This document shows positions 51,786 to 59,908 of a stretch of 64,000 nucleotides of DNA, piece by piece. The stretch comes from Paracoccus benzoatiresistens (GTDB lineage: Bacteria > Pseudomonadota > Alphaproteobacteria > Rhodobacterales > Rhodobacteraceae). Numbering within the stretch: position 1 is the first letter of the stretch; every line of letters starts with the position of its first letter. The position numbers were made by a program, and so were the translations under genes. Where the stretch lies: positions 79,019 to 143,018 of the forward strand of contig NZ_JAPTYD010000008.1 in assembly GCF_026913015.1 (NCBI RefSeq). Direction: 5' to 3'. Below the pieces are notes generated by a model that was not told the DNA's origin, did no database searches, and saw only the letters and a program-made list of their open reading frames with translations.

Positions 51786-52423
51786 GCGTCCTCCTTCGGC
51801 GCCCGGTCGGATGGGTTGCCGGGCATAAGGTCATAGGGATGTTTCCAGCCGGGCAGGGCGCTGATCGCGTCCAGCCAGCGGTCGATATGGGGCCAGTGCT
51901 TGCGGTCGAAGCCGAAGGGCTCGGGGTAGAACAGGTATCCGCAGCAGGCGAGGTCGGCGACAGTGGGGGCGCTGTCGGCGACCCAGTCGCGCGTGGCCAG
52001 GTGATCGTCCAGCACCTTGTAGGCGGCCTTCAGGCGCCCCTGCAGATATTCCGCCGCGCCTGCCGGGGGTTTGTCGGCAGGCAGGAAATTCAGCAGGAAC
52101 CGCGCCGGCCCGGCCTGGCCCGACAGCTTGTGATTGTCGAACATCAGCCAGCGCAGCATCTCGTTCCTGTCGGCGCCCAGGAACTTGCCGGTGCGTTCCG
52201 CGACGTGCAACTGGATAACGGCGGATTGCGTCAGCGTCAGTTCGCCTTCGCGAAAGACCGGAACCTCGCCCATGGCATTGAGTGCACGAAAGCCGGGGCT
52301 GCGCGCCTCGCCATTGAAGAAATCGACATGAACGGGCGTCCAGTCATAGCCCGCCAGTTCCATGGTCAGCGCGGCCTTGTAGGCATTGCCGGATTCGCCG
52401 AAGCACCAGAGTTGCGCGGTCAT
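51782..52423 (-). CDS. Glutathione S-transferase family protein
   Basis: A 213-residue GST-fold protein. The N-terminal thioredoxin domain has LWCFGESGNAYKAALTMELAG with a Ser and Tyr near the usual active site; the MGEVPVFREGELTLTQSAVI block holds the cis-proline and the glutathione-binding Gln-Ser. The C-terminal helical domain is whole. It is the first gene of a tightly joined chain with thiolase, cupin and FadB-like genes, so it may help with reactive products of lipid breakdown; that is inference. GGAGG ribosome site. Confidence 0.9.
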   Translation of the reverse strand: MTAQLWCFGESGNAYKAALTMELAGYDWTPVHVDFFNGEARSPGFRALNAMGEVPVFREGELTLTQSAVIQLHVAERTGKFLGADRNEMLRWLMFDNHKLSGQAGPARFLLNFLPADKPPAGAAEYLQGRLKAAYKVLDDHLATRDWVADSAPTVADLACCGYLFYPEPFGFDRKHWPHIDRWLDAISALPGWKHPYDLMPGNPSDRAPKEDA

Positions 52424-52438
52424 CCTGTTCCTCCACCG

Positions 52439-52490
52439 CCGGGGGCTTCGCGCCCCCGGACCCCCGCAGGATATTTTCGTGAAGAAGAAG
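52439..52490 (+). repeat. Intergenic repeat copy 1 (hairpin plus GGATATTT...GAAGAAGAAG)
   Basis: A hairpin (CCGGGGGC at 52439-52446 with GCCCCCGG at 52452-52459) is followed by a 22-base box at 52469-52490 reading GGATATTTTCGTGAAGAAGA and then AG. The box recurs inverted at 52629-52650 with 20 of 22 bases the same. GC hairpins joined to an ATATTT...GAAGAAG stretch are familiar at gene ends in Rhodobacterales genomes. Role unknown. Confidence 0.6.
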
Positions 52491-52577
52491 GGGTATGTTA
52501 ATCCTTCTTCAATCTCTCACGCCTAGCTTCACCGATGCGGTACAGGCTGGGAAGCCGATGACCGCTGAAGGAGAAGC

Positions 52578-52622
52578 TTCCGGCCTGCGAGTTTGATGCC
52601 GATGGCCGTGCGCAGGCCGGAA
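52578..52622. terminator. Perfect 12-base stem-loop after the acyl-CoA dehydrogenase gene
   Basis: TTCCGGCCTGCG at 52578-52589 and CGCAGGCCGGAA at 52611-52622 are perfect inverted repeats around 21 bases. It lies 75 bases past the dehydrogenase stop (minus strand) and before the GST gene. No T run follows, so it may be a factor-dependent terminator, a 3' end stabiliser or part of a repeat element. Confidence 0.45.
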
Positions 52623-52628
52623 ATGCCG

Positions 52629-52665
52629 CTTCTTCTTCACTCAAATATCCCCGCCGGAGGCTCCT
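52629..52665 (-). repeat. Intergenic repeat copy 2, inverted
   Basis: On the minus strand 52650-52629 reads GGATATTTGAGTGAAGAAGA then AG, matching copy 1 at 20 of 22 positions. It is preceded on that strand by a GC-rich CCTCCGGCGGGG stretch in place of the long hairpin. The two copies face each other across about 140 bases. Confidence 0.6.
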
Positions 52666-52696
52666 GCCCGTGAAGCAGGCGCCGCGGCAGGCAGGC

Positions 52697-54469
52697 TTAG
52701 AACGCCTCCGCCTCCAGTTCCATCACCGGCTCGGCCCCCGACTGGATGCGCGCCAGATGCGTCGCCGTCATCGGCAGTTGCCGCTTCATGTAATAGCGTC
52801 CGGTGGCCAGCTTGGTCTTCAGGAACACCGCATCGCCATCGCCGGCATCCAGCGACCCCTGCGCCGCGACCGCCATCTGCGCCCACATCAGGCCAAGCGC
52901 GACATGGCCGAACAGGTGCATGAAGTCGTAGCTGCCCGACAGAGCATCGTTCGGGTTCTTCATGCTGCGTTCCATGAAGAACATGGCGGCGGTCTGCAGA
53001 TCCTTCGAGGCAGCCTTGAGCGGCGCAATGAAATCAGTGCCGACCGGCCCCTCGCCGTGCTGCTTGCAGAAGGCCTTGACCAGTTCGAAGAAGGCCATGA
53101 CATGCTTGCCGCCGTCCTGCGCCAGCTTGCGGCCGACCAGGTCCAGGGCCTGCACGCCGTTCGCGCCTTCATAGATCATGGTGATCCGGGCATCGCGGAC
53201 GAACTGGCTCATGCCGTGTTCCTCGATATAGCCGTGGCCGCCATAGATCTGCTGGGCCAGAACAGCCGTCTCGAAGCCCTTGTCGGTCAGGAAGCCCTTG
53301 ATGACAGGGGTCAGCAGGGACACGAGCCCCTCGGCATCCGCATCGCCGGCGTTCGCCTTGTCGATCAGATGCGCGCCCCAAAGGGCCAGCATCCGCGCGC
53401 CTTCCAGAAACGACTTCTGGTCCATCAGGCTACGGCGGATGTCGGGATGGACGATCAGCGGGTCTGCCGCGCCTTGCGCATTCTGCACGCCCGTCACCGC
53501 ACGGCCCTGCAGGCGGTCCTTGGCATAGGCGACGGCGTTCTGATAGGCGGGCACAGCGCAGGCATAGCCCTGCAGGCCGACGCCAAGGCGGGCTTCGTTC
53601 ATCATCGTGAACATGGCCCGCATGCCTTTGTGCAGGTCGCCCAGCAGCCAGCCCTTCGCACCGTCATAGTTCATGACGCAGGTGGCGTTGCCGTGGATGC
53701 CCATCTTTTCTTCCAGCGCACCGACCGACACGCCGTTGCGCGCGCCAAGCGAGCCGTCCTCGTTCACCAGGTATTTCGGCACGATGAACAGGCTTATACC
53801 CCTGGTGCCCTCGCCGCCGCCGGGGGCCTTTGCCAGGACCAGGTGAATGACGTTTTCCGCCAGATCGTGATCGCCGGCCGAGATGAAGATCTTCTGCCCG
53901 GTGATCAGGTAGCTGCCGTCTGGCTGCGGGTCCGCCTTGGTGCGCAGCATGCCCAGATCGGTGCCGCTATGGGGTTCCGTCAGGTTCATGGTGCCGGTCC
54001 AGTCGCAGCTGACCATCTTCGGCAGATAGGTGCGCTTCTGTTCCTCGGTGCCGTGGGCGTGGATTGCGGAGTAGGCGCCGTGGGTCAGGCCCTGGTACAT
54101 GTTGAAGGCCATGTTGGCGCTGACGAACATCTCGCCCGTAGCCACGCCCAGCACATAAGGCATCCCCTGGCCGCCGTATTCCGGATCGCAGTCCAGCGCC
54201 GTCCAGCCGCCGTCCTTCATCGCCTGGAAGGCCTTGTCGAAGCCGTCGGGCGTGCGGACGACGCCGTTTTCCAGCCGGCAGCCCTGCCGGTCGCCCACGG
54301 CATTCAGCGGTGCCAGCACCTCGGAGGCCAGCTTGCCTGCAGCGTCCAGCACCGCCTCGGTGAAGTCGCGATCCAGGTCCTCATGTCCGGGCAGTCCGGA
54401 TTTCGACAGCTTCAGCACGTCATGCAGCGCAAACTGCATGTCGCGAACGGGCGGATTGTAGATCGTCAT
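52697..54469 (-). CDS. Acyl-CoA dehydrogenase family protein
   Basis: A 590-residue FAD enzyme that takes two hydrogens from acyl-CoA, the first step of beta-oxidation. Marks: the N-terminal extension typical of the longer class, [23 protein letters not shown] (flavin and substrate loop, here split as [13 protein letters not shown]), [33 protein letters not shown] with the flavin-site residues near [20 protein letters not shown]. The last ~130 residues form the extra helical domain of the ~600-residue class. It starts 4 bases after a MerR-type gene, which likely controls it. Confidence 0.94.
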   Translation of the reverse strand: MTIYNPPVRDMQFALHDVLKLSKSGLPGHEDLDRDFTEAVLDAAGKLASEVLAPLNAVGDRQGCRLENGVVRTPDGFDKAFQAMKDGGWTALDCDPEYGGQGMPYVLGVATGEMFVSANMAFNMYQGLTHGAYSAIHAHGTEEQKRTYLPKMVSCDWTGTMNLTEPHSGTDLGMLRTKADPQPDGSYLITGQKIFISAGDHDLAENVIHLVLAKAPGGGEGTRGISLFIVPKYLVNEDGSLGARNGVSVGALEEKMGIHGNATCVMNYDGAKGWLLGDLHKGMRAMFTMMNEARLGVGLQGYACAVPAYQNAVAYAKDRLQGRAVTGVQNAQGAADPLIVHPDIRRSLMDQKSFLEGARMLALWGAHLIDKANAGDADAEGLVSLLTPVIKGFLTDKGFETAVLAQQIYGGHGYIEEHGMSQFVRDARITMIYEGANGVQALDLVGRKLAQDGGKHVMAFFELVKAFCKQHGEGPVGTDFIAPLKAASKDLQTAAMFFMERSMKNPNDALSGSYDFMHLFGHVALGLMWAQMAVAAQGSLDAGDGDAVFLKTKLATGRYYMKRQLPMTATHLARIQSGAEPVMELEAEAF

Positions 54470-54473
54470 GGTG

Positions 54474-54872
54474 CTACCCTGTGATCATCTCTCTGGACAC
54501 GGCGGCCAAGCGGGCTTCTGCATCGGAAAGCTGCAACTTGAGGTCGACGATCGCCTCGCTCAGTTCAGCATATTGGCGTTCCATGTCCGCAAGCCGCTGC
54601 CGCCCGACCGCGATGGTCGCGGCGATCTGGGCGCTGTTCGTGCCGCCGGGCTCGTAAAGCTCCAGCAACTGGCGGATTTCCTCGAGGCTGAAGCCGAACC
54701 GCTTGCCGCGCAGGATCAGCGTCAGCCGCGCCCTGTCCCGGCGGTCATACAGGCGATGCTGCCCGCGACGTTCGGGAAAGATCAGTTCGCGCGCTTCATA
54801 GAAGCGCAGCGTGCGGGGGGTGACGCCGAACGCATCGCACATCTGGCGAATCGTCATCAGCTCGTCGGACAT
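54474..54872 (-). CDS. MerR-family transcriptional regulator, copy 2
   Basis: A 132-residue regulator. The N-terminal winged helix is [21 protein letters not shown], followed by [21 protein letters not shown] and the [15 protein letters not shown] helix; the rest is the long dimer coiled coil ([19 protein letters not shown]). No metal-binding cysteine loop, so it is not a metal sensor; it fits the group that controls fatty-acid or leucine breakdown (LiuR-like). ATG at 54872 with AGGAGG upstream; an earlier ATG at 54896 is less well placed. It sits 4 bases before the acyl-CoA dehydrogenase gene. Confidence 0.88.
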   Translation of the reverse strand: MSDELMTIRQMCDAFGVTPRTLRFYEARELIFPERRGQHRLYDRRDRARLTLILRGKRFGFSLEEIRQLLELYEPGGTNSAQIAATIAVGRQRLADMERQYAELSEAIVDLKLQLSDAEARLAAVSREMITG

Positions 54873-54907
54873 GGATCGCGGTTCCTCCTCATTCACCGTC
54901 TGCCGTC

Positions 54908-54947
54908 CTTGACCACAGATATAGGGTCAAGTTGACGCGAACGTAAG
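54908..54947 (-). promoter_or_regulatory. Palindromes between the two MerR genes
   Basis: CTTGACC at 54908-54914 and GGTCAAG at 54925-54931 form a perfect inverted repeat with a 10-base AT-containing spacer. Next to it, 54932-54947 reads TTGACGCGAACGTAAG, an imperfect palindrome of the TTnACG...CGTAA kind that I associate with LiuR-type sites. On the minus strand TTACGT and CTATAT stand 17 bases apart, a possible promoter for the second MerR gene and the dehydrogenase. Confidence 0.45.
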
Positions 54948-54994
54948 CAGGACGCCGCGTCACAGGTGAAGTCAAGGCGAAGCGTACCGCAGGG

Positions 54995-55375
54995 TCAACC
55001 CATATCGCTCAACTCCTGCGCTGCGGTTTCGCGCAAAGCTTGCAGATCGGAGCGGGCGGCATTCAGTTCGGCCACCTGCGCGTCCAGCACCTTCAGCTGC
55101 CGGTCCGCCAGTTCCAGCCAGACCTGATACTGCTCGCGCGATCCCTTCTGTTCGTAGATCAGCAGCCATTGCCGGATGTCCTCCAGCGAGAACCCAAAGC
55201 GGCGGCCGCGCAGGATCAGCGTCATGCGGGCGATTTCCCGGGGGCCATAGAAGCGGGCGCGGCCTTCCTTCCGGGGGCTGAGAAGCTCGATGTATTCGTA
55301 ATAACGCAGCGTGCGGGGGGTCACGTCGAAGCGCGCGCACATGTCCTTGAAGCTGATCGTCTGCTCGCCCGGCAT
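54995..55375 (-). CDS. MerR-family transcriptional regulator, copy 1
   Basis: A 126-residue regulator that resembles its neighbour: ISFKDMCARFDVTPRTLRYYE, EGRARFYGPREIARMTLILRG, FGFSLEDIRQWLLIYE, then a coiled coil (RQLKVLDAQVAELNAARSDL). Domain order and the RTLRxYE, RMTLILRG and RFGFSLE blocks show that the two arose by duplication, but they have since diverged well. No cysteine loop for metal. Divergent from the PaaI-type thioesterase gene with 139 bases between, so it could control both directions. Confidence 0.88.
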   Translation of the reverse strand: MPGEQTISFKDMCARFDVTPRTLRYYEYIELLSPRKEGRARFYGPREIARMTLILRGRRFGFSLEDIRQWLLIYEQKGSREQYQVWLELADRQLKVLDAQVAELNAARSDLQALRETAAQELSDMG

Positions 55376-55514
55376 TCGCGCCTCCTGTTTCCGGCTTTTC
55401 GGGAAGGCTAGCTTGTCGCAAGGCGCACCTCAACCTATGCGCAAGTGTTTGTCGGCAGACTTGAGCCGGAACGCATCTCGCGGATAGCGTGTCACGAAAC
55501 GGAAAGAGGCGGCG

Positions 55515-55955
55515 ATGGCAGAAGGCGGCAGCATGGCACAGGGCAACCAGACCCGAATCGCACAGCAGTTCATCGAGGCGATCCCCCATGCCCGGGCCCT
55601 GGGGATGCGGGTCGATGCGCTTGGCGCGGGAACGGCGGTTATCAGCATGCCTTGGGCGCAGCACCTGGTGGGCGACCCGCGCAGCGGGGTGGTGCATGGG
55701 GGCGTGGTCTCGGCGCTGATGGATACCTGCTGCGGGGCGGCGGTGATGGCCCATCCATCGGGTCCGTCATCGACGGCGACCATCGACCTGCGCATCGACT
55801 ACATGCGGTCGGCGACCAGGGGGCAGCGGATCACGGCCCGGGCGGAATGCTATCACATGACGCGGACTGTGGCCTTTGTCCGTGCCGTGGCGCTGGACGA
55901 GGATACCGACAACCCGGTCGCCGCCGCCACCGGCGCCTTCACTGTCGAGAGGTGA
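55515..55955 (+). CDS. PaaI-family hotdog thioesterase, copy 1
   Basis: A 146-residue hotdog-fold acyl-CoA thioesterase of the PaaI group. The active-site loop is SGVVHGGVVSALMDTCCGAAVM, with the catalytic Asp in LMDTC; STATIDLRIDYMRSA is the following strand. The start at 55515 has AGAGG at good distance; a second ATG at 55533 is possible. It is followed after 5 bases by a second hotdog protein and lies divergent from the MerR/acyl-CoA dehydrogenase cluster, which supports a role in acyl-CoA turnover. Confidence 0.9.
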   Translation: MAEGGSMAQGNQTRIAQQFIEAIPHARALGMRVDALGAGTAVISMPWAQHLVGDPRSGVVHGGVVSALMDTCCGAAVMAHPSGPSSTATIDLRIDYMRSATRGQRITARAECYHMTRTVAFVRAVALDEDTDNPVAAATGAFTVER

Positions 55956-55960
55956 GGCTG

Positions 55961-56458
55961 ATGAACCGTCGCGAACCCCTGGACCAGATCAAGTCCCGCC
56001 GCGATTCGGCCTTGTCGGCGCTGGTGTCGGGCGTGCCCTACCTGACCTGGCTGGGCATCCGCTTCGACCGGCGCGGGGATGAACTGACTGCGATCCTGCC
56101 CTATGACGAAAAGCTGATCGGCAACCCGATGCTGCCTGCCTTGCACGGCGGGGTGACGGCTGCGTTCCTGGAAACGACCGCGATCATCGAACTCGCCTGG
56201 GCCGCGATGTGGGAGGATATGGAATCCGGCCGCATCGTTCCCGATGCCGCGATGGAGGGCAGCCTGCCGCGCCTGCCCAAGACCATCGACTTCACGGTGG
56301 ATTACCTCCGCAGCGGGCTGCCTCGCGACGCCTATGCGCGGGCAAGGGTGGTCCGGTCGGGGCGCCGCTACGCCAGTGTCCAGGTCGAGGCCTGGCAGGA
56401 CAACCGCGCCCGGCTGCTGGCGCAGGCGACCGGGCATTTCCTGATGCCGCAGGGCTGA
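55961..56458 (+). CDS. PaaI-family hotdog thioesterase, copy 2
   Basis: A 165-residue hotdog-fold protein, related to the gene before it but longer. The loop LPALHGGVTAAFLETTAIIEL has Glu in the place of the catalytic Asp, as some hotdog enzymes do. The strand KTIDFTVDYLRSGLPRDAYAR follows. The start at 55961 has GAGAGGTGAGG close upstream. The pair may work as a heteromer or on different chain lengths; that is inference. Confidence 0.88.
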   Translation: MNRREPLDQIKSRRDSALSALVSGVPYLTWLGIRFDRRGDELTAILPYDEKLIGNPMLPALHGGVTAAFLETTAIIELAWAAMWEDMESGRIVPDAAMEGSLPRLPKTIDFTVDYLRSGLPRDAYARARVVRSGRRYASVQVEAWQDNRARLLAQATGHFLMPQG

Positions 56459-56469
56459 GCGGGCCGAGG

Positions 56470-56729
56470 ATGGAACGGCTCACCCACCGGCGGGTTCTGG
56501 CGATGGCCTTGCCTGTCGTGCTGCCGAATGCCACGGTTCCGTCATCGGCCAGTTGGGGCGGCCCGAGGCGATCGGGCCGTCGCCGTCGGCGCGGTGATCC
56601 TGACTTCGATCTGCTGGACCGTCGCTTTCTGCCGGGGCACATCGCGTCTTGTTGCGCCGGCTCTGGACCGCGCTGATGGCGCTGAACCTGTCGGGCGGCA
56701 TCACCATGGCGCTGCTATCCGTGGTCTGA
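56470..56729 (+). pseudogene. Remnant of a MATE family efflux transporter
   Basis: The first 24 codons read MERLTHRRVLAMALPVVLPN then ATVP, the usual start of a DinF-like MATE transporter. After that the likeness continues only by changing frame: VIGQLGRPEAIG, then AVAVGAVILTSICWTVAF in another frame (about 56578-56632), then LWTALMALNLSGGITMALL near 56665-56727, which looks like the protein's last helix. A whole gene would be about 1300-1350 bases; only about 260 remain. So this is a decayed copy with frame breaks and large internal losses, and it cannot make a transporter. Confidence 0.75.
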
Positions 56730-56779
56730 AGCCGCGGCGATGCCCTTCTGGCCATGTGGCCGGGATGGCCCCCTGCCGG

Positions 56780-57097
56780 TCACTGGTTTTCGCCAATGAC
56801 CTGCTTGCGGGCGACCTCCATCAGTTCGGTCATCTTGGCGCGGATCTCGGCCTCGTCTGCCCGGCCTTCCAGATCGGCGGCCAGCTTGCTGCTGACATCA
56901 TGCGCCCCCGTCGCCTCGAAATCCGAGGTGACGATTGTCATGGCATAGCGGCGAGCCTCGTCGCCCTGCATGCCCATGAGCCCCGCAGCCCATTCGCCAA
57001 GCAGGCGGTTGCGGCGGGCCTCGGCCTTGAAGCGCAATTCGGCATCAAGGGCGAATTTCGTTTCATAGGCGCGTTCGCGGTCGTCGAAGGTGGTCAT
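56780..57097 (-). CDS. DUF1476 protein, F1-ATPase inhibitor zeta subunit-like
   Basis: A 105-residue protein of the DUF1476 family. In Paracoccus denitrificans such a protein is the zeta subunit that blocks ATP hydrolysis by F1FO-ATPase, acting like mitochondrial IF1. Marks: MTTFDDRERAYETKFALDAE at the start (the inhibitory end), then RNRLLGEWAAGLMG and YAMTIVTSDFEATG in the helical body. ATG at 57097 is used with GGAGG five bases before; another ATG lies 3 bases upstream. It stands alone, far from any atp genes, as is usual. Divergent from purC. Confidence 0.92.
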   Translation of the reverse strand: MTTFDDRERAYETKFALDAELRFKAEARRNRLLGEWAAGLMGMQGDEARRYAMTIVTSDFEATGAHDVSSKLAADLEGRADEAEIRAKMTELMEVARKQVIGENQ

Positions 57098-57224
57098 CAT
57101 TGCCTCCGTGTTGACGTGCCAAAGCTTAGCCTGCCAGCGCAGGCTTTCAAGCCTCTGTATTGCCCCCGGTGCTGCTTGTAAGGTAAGGCGCGTGGGATAA
57201 GCGACATGCAAAAGGACGCCCGCC

Positions 57225-57986
57225 ATGGCACCGCGCCGCAAGAAGATTTACGAAGGCAAGGCGAAGATCCTGTACGAAGGCACGGAACCCGGCACGCTGG
57301 TCCAGTACTTCAAGGACGATGCGACCGCCTTCAACGCGCAGAAGAAGGCCGTGATCGAAGGCAAGGGCGTCCTGAACAACCGCCTGTCCGAATTCTTCAT
57401 GAACGGACTGACGAATATCGGCGTCCCCAACCATTTCATCCGCCGCATCAACATGCGCGAGCAACTGATCCGCCAAGTGGAAATCGTTCCCCTGGAAGTG
57501 ATCGTGCGCAACTTCGCGGCCGGATCGCTGTCCAAGCGCCTGGGTCTGGAAGAGGGCACGCTGCTGCCGCGTCCCATCGTCGAATACAGCTTCAAGAACG
57601 ACGAACTGGGCGACCCGATGGTGTCCGAGGAATACATCATCGCATTCGGGTGGGCGACCCAGCAGGACCTGGACGACATCGTGTCGCTTGCCCTGCGCGT
57701 CAACGATTTCCTGTCGGGCGTCTTCTACGGCGTCGGCATCAAGCTGATCGACTTCAAGATCGAGATCGGCCGCGTCTGGGACAATGACTTCATGCGCCTG
57801 ATCGTCGCCGACGAGATCAGCCCCGACAGCTGCCGTCTGTGGGACATGAAGACCGGCCAGAAGCTGGACAAGGACGTCTTCCGCCGCGATCTGGGCAACC
57901 TGACGGACGCCTATACCGAGGTTGCGCGCCGCCTGGGCCTGATGCCCGCCAATACCACCAGCCTGAAACCGACTGCGATCAACTGA
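57225..57986 (+). CDS. purC: SAICAR synthase
   Basis: A 253-residue enzyme that joins aspartate to CAIR in purine synthesis. Marks: [20 protein letters not shown] with the nucleotide loop, [20 protein letters not shown], and [20 protein letters not shown] plus [13 protein letters not shown] near the end. It is followed after 11 bases by purS. Confidence 0.97.
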   Translation: MAPRRKKIYEGKAKILYEGTEPGTLVQYFKDDATAFNAQKKAVIEGKGVLNNRLSEFFMNGLTNIGVPNHFIRRINMREQLIRQVEIVPLEVIVRNFAAGSLSKRLGLEEGTLLPRPIVEYSFKNDELGDPMVSEEYIIAFGWATQQDLDDIVSLALRVNDFLSGVFYGVGIKLIDFKIEIGRVWDNDFMRLIVADEISPDSCRLWDMKTGQKLDKDVFRRDLGNLTDAYTEVARRLGLMPANTTSLKPTAIN

Positions 57987-57997
57987 AGGAAGACGCC

Positions 57998-58237
57998 ATG
58001 AAAGCCCGTGTCACGATCATGCTCAAGGATGGCGTCCTGGATCCGCAGGGCGAGGCGATCCGCCACGCGCTTGGCGGCCTGGGCCACCGGGGCGTCGCAG
58101 GCGTCCGCCAGGGCAAGCTGATCGAACTGGATCTGGAGGCATCGGACGCCGCCGCGGCCAAGGCCGAGGTCGAGAAGATGTGCGAAGGGCTTCTGGCGAA
58201 TACCGTGATCGAGAAATACTCGGTCGAGATCGTCTGA
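57998..58237 (+). CDS. purS: Phosphoribosylformylglycinamidine synthase subunit PurS
   Basis: A 79-residue small subunit of the three-part FGAM synthase (PurS, PurQ, PurL). Seen: MKARVTIMLKDGVLDPQGEA and the VRQGKLIELDLEA strand, then VEKMCEGLLANTVIEKYSVE. The start at 57998 has AAGGAAGA. Related genomes usually have purQ soon after; here a hairpin and an ABC importer follow, so purQ and purL must be elsewhere. Confidence 0.95.
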   Translation: MKARVTIMLKDGVLDPQGEAIRHALGGLGHRGVAGVRQGKLIELDLEASDAAAAKAEVEKMCEGLLANTVIEKYSVEIV

Positions 58238-58243
58238 CGCAGC

Positions 58244-58271
58244 GGCAACCTGCGTTTATCGGCAGGTTGCC
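58244..58271 (+). terminator. Hairpin after purS
   Basis: GGCAACCTGC at 58244-58253 pairs perfectly with GCAGGTTGCC at 58262-58271 around an 8-base loop. There is no T run, but it separates the purine genes from the ABC importer and probably ends the purCS message. Confidence 0.6.
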
Positions 58272-58318
58272 CCGCAGACCCCGTTGCAAAAGCGCCGGGA
58301 TTATCGCCCAATGCGCCG

Positions 58319-59113
58319 ATGATGAACGACAAACCTGCCTCGACCGATACCGCCCCTGTGATCCGGATTCAGGGGCTGCACAAGGCCTACGGCTCGGTCG
58401 AGGTGCTGAAGGGCGTCTCGATGACGGCGCCACGCGGGCATGTGGTCAGTCTGATCGGCTCCTCGGGTTCGGGCAAGTCCACGCTGCTGCGCTGCTGCAA
58501 CCTTCTGGAAAACAGCCAGGCGGGCGAGATTGCCTTTGAAGGCGAAGCCGTGCGCTGGAAGGGGCAGGGCGCGGCGCGCGTGCCCGCCGACCGCGCGCAG
58601 GTGATGCGGTTCCGCACCAACCTGTCGATGGTGTTCCAGCAGTTCAACCTTTGGTCCCACATGACGATCCTGCAGAACGTCATGGAGGCGCCGGTGACCG
58701 TGCTGGGCCAGGACCGGGGACAGGTCGAGGCCCGGGCCCGCGCGCTTCTGGACAAGGTCGGCATCGGCAACAAGGCCGACGCCTGGCCCGCGCAGCTGTC
58801 TGGGGGCCAGCAGCAGCGCGCCGCGATTGCCCGCGCGCTTTGCATGCAGCCCAAGGCGCTGCTGTTCGACGAACCGACCAGCGCGCTTGACCCCGAATTG
58901 CAGCAAGAGGTGGTGCGAGTCATCAAGGATCTGGCCGATGAACAGCGCACCATGATCATCGTGACCCATGACATGCGGCTGGCCGCCGATGTCAGCGACC
59001 ATGTGGTCTTCCTCCACCAGGGCCTGATCGCCGAGGAAGGCCCGCCCGAACAGATCTTCGGCACCCCCCAGACGGATCGGCTGCGCCAGTTCCTCAGTGC
59101 CTCGACGCACTGA
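58319..59113 (+). CDS. Polar amino acid ABC transporter ATPase (HisP/OccP type)
   Basis: A 264-residue ATPase of the PAAT importer family. Walker A is LIGSSGSGKSTLLRC (about residues 48-62); signature QLSGGQQQRAAIARAL; Walker B ALLFDEPTSALDPELQQE; the H-loop is in IIVTHDMRLAADVSDH. The insert with AARVPADRAQVMRFR is typical of HisP and octopine/nopaline ATPases. First gene of a four-gene importer. Two ATGs stand in a row (58319, 58322). Confidence 0.93.
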   Translation: MMNDKPASTDTAPVIRIQGLHKAYGSVEVLKGVSMTAPRGHVVSLIGSSGSGKSTLLRCCNLLENSQAGEIAFEGEAVRWKGQGAARVPADRAQVMRFRTNLSMVFQQFNLWSHMTILQNVMEAPVTVLGQDRGQVEARARALLDKVGIGNKADAWPAQLSGGQQQRAAIARALCMQPKALLFDEPTSALDPELQQEVVRVIKDLADEQRTMIIVTHDMRLAADVSDHVVFLHQGLIAEEGPPEQIFGTPQTDRLRQFLSASTH

Positions 59114-59139
59114 CAAGACGACCAACAGGAGACGACAGA

Positions 59140-59862
59140 ATGAAAAGACTGCTTATCGCCGCAACCGTCCTGGCACTGACCGCCGGGATGGGACTGGCCC
59201 AGACCGTCCGCATGGGAACCGAGGGCGCCTATCCTCCGTACAACTTCATCGACGACAACGGCGAGGTCGCGGGGTTCGAGCGCGAACTGGGCGACGAGCT
59301 TTGCAAGCGTGCCCAATTGGAATGCACCTGGGTCAAGAACGACTGGGATTCGATCATCCCGAACCTGGTGTCCTCGAACTATGACACCATCATGGCCGCG
59401 ATGAGCATCAACGAGGAACGCAAGGCCGTCATCGCCTTCACGCAGGATTACCTGCCGCCGGCTCCGTCCTCCTATGTCGCGCTGCAGGACGGCGTCGATC
59501 TGGAAGGCGGCGTGGTCGCGGTGCAGACCGGCACCGTGCAGGCATCCCATATCGCCGAGACCGGCGCGACGCTGCTGGAATTTCCGAACATCGACCAGGT
59601 GCTGGCCGCCGTCCGCAACGGAGAGGCGGATGCAGGCTTTGGCGACCACGAGGTTCTGCGTCCCTTTGTCGAGGACAGCAACGATCTGGTCTTCGTCGGC
59701 GAGCAGGTCAACCTGGACGAAGGCATCGGCGTCGGCCTGCGCCAGTCCGACACGGAACTGCGCGAAAAGTTCGACGCGGCCATCACCTCGATGAAGGAAG
59801 ACGGCAGCCTGAACGCGATGATCAAGAAGCACTTCGGCGACGAAGCGCAGACCTACGAATAA
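59140..59862 (+). CDS. Polar amino acid ABC transporter binding protein (HisJ/ArgT type)
   Basis: A 240-residue periplasmic protein. A signal peptide covers residues 1-20 (ending MGLAQ). Marks: VRMGTEGAYPPYNFIDDNGE, VAGFERELGDELCKRAQLEC with a likely disulfide cysteine pair as in HisJ and LAO, and the WDSIIPNLVSSNYDTIMAAM block that contacts the ligand's amino group. Ligand is probably a basic or related amino acid or an opine; sequence alone does not decide. GGAGA ribosome site. Confidence 0.93.
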   Translation: MKRLLIAATVLALTAGMGLAQTVRMGTEGAYPPYNFIDDNGEVAGFERELGDELCKRAQLECTWVKNDWDSIIPNLVSSNYDTIMAAMSINEERKAVIAFTQDYLPPAPSSYVALQDGVDLEGGVVAVQTGTVQASHIAETGATLLEFPNIDQVLAAVRNGEADAGFGDHEVLRPFVEDSNDLVFVGEQVNLDEGIGVGLRQSDTELREKFDAAITSMKEDGSLNAMIKKHFGDEAQTYE

Positions 59863-59908
59863 CAAGCGGATCGGCCGCGGGCAGCCGCGGCCGACATGGG
59901 ACGGGTAG

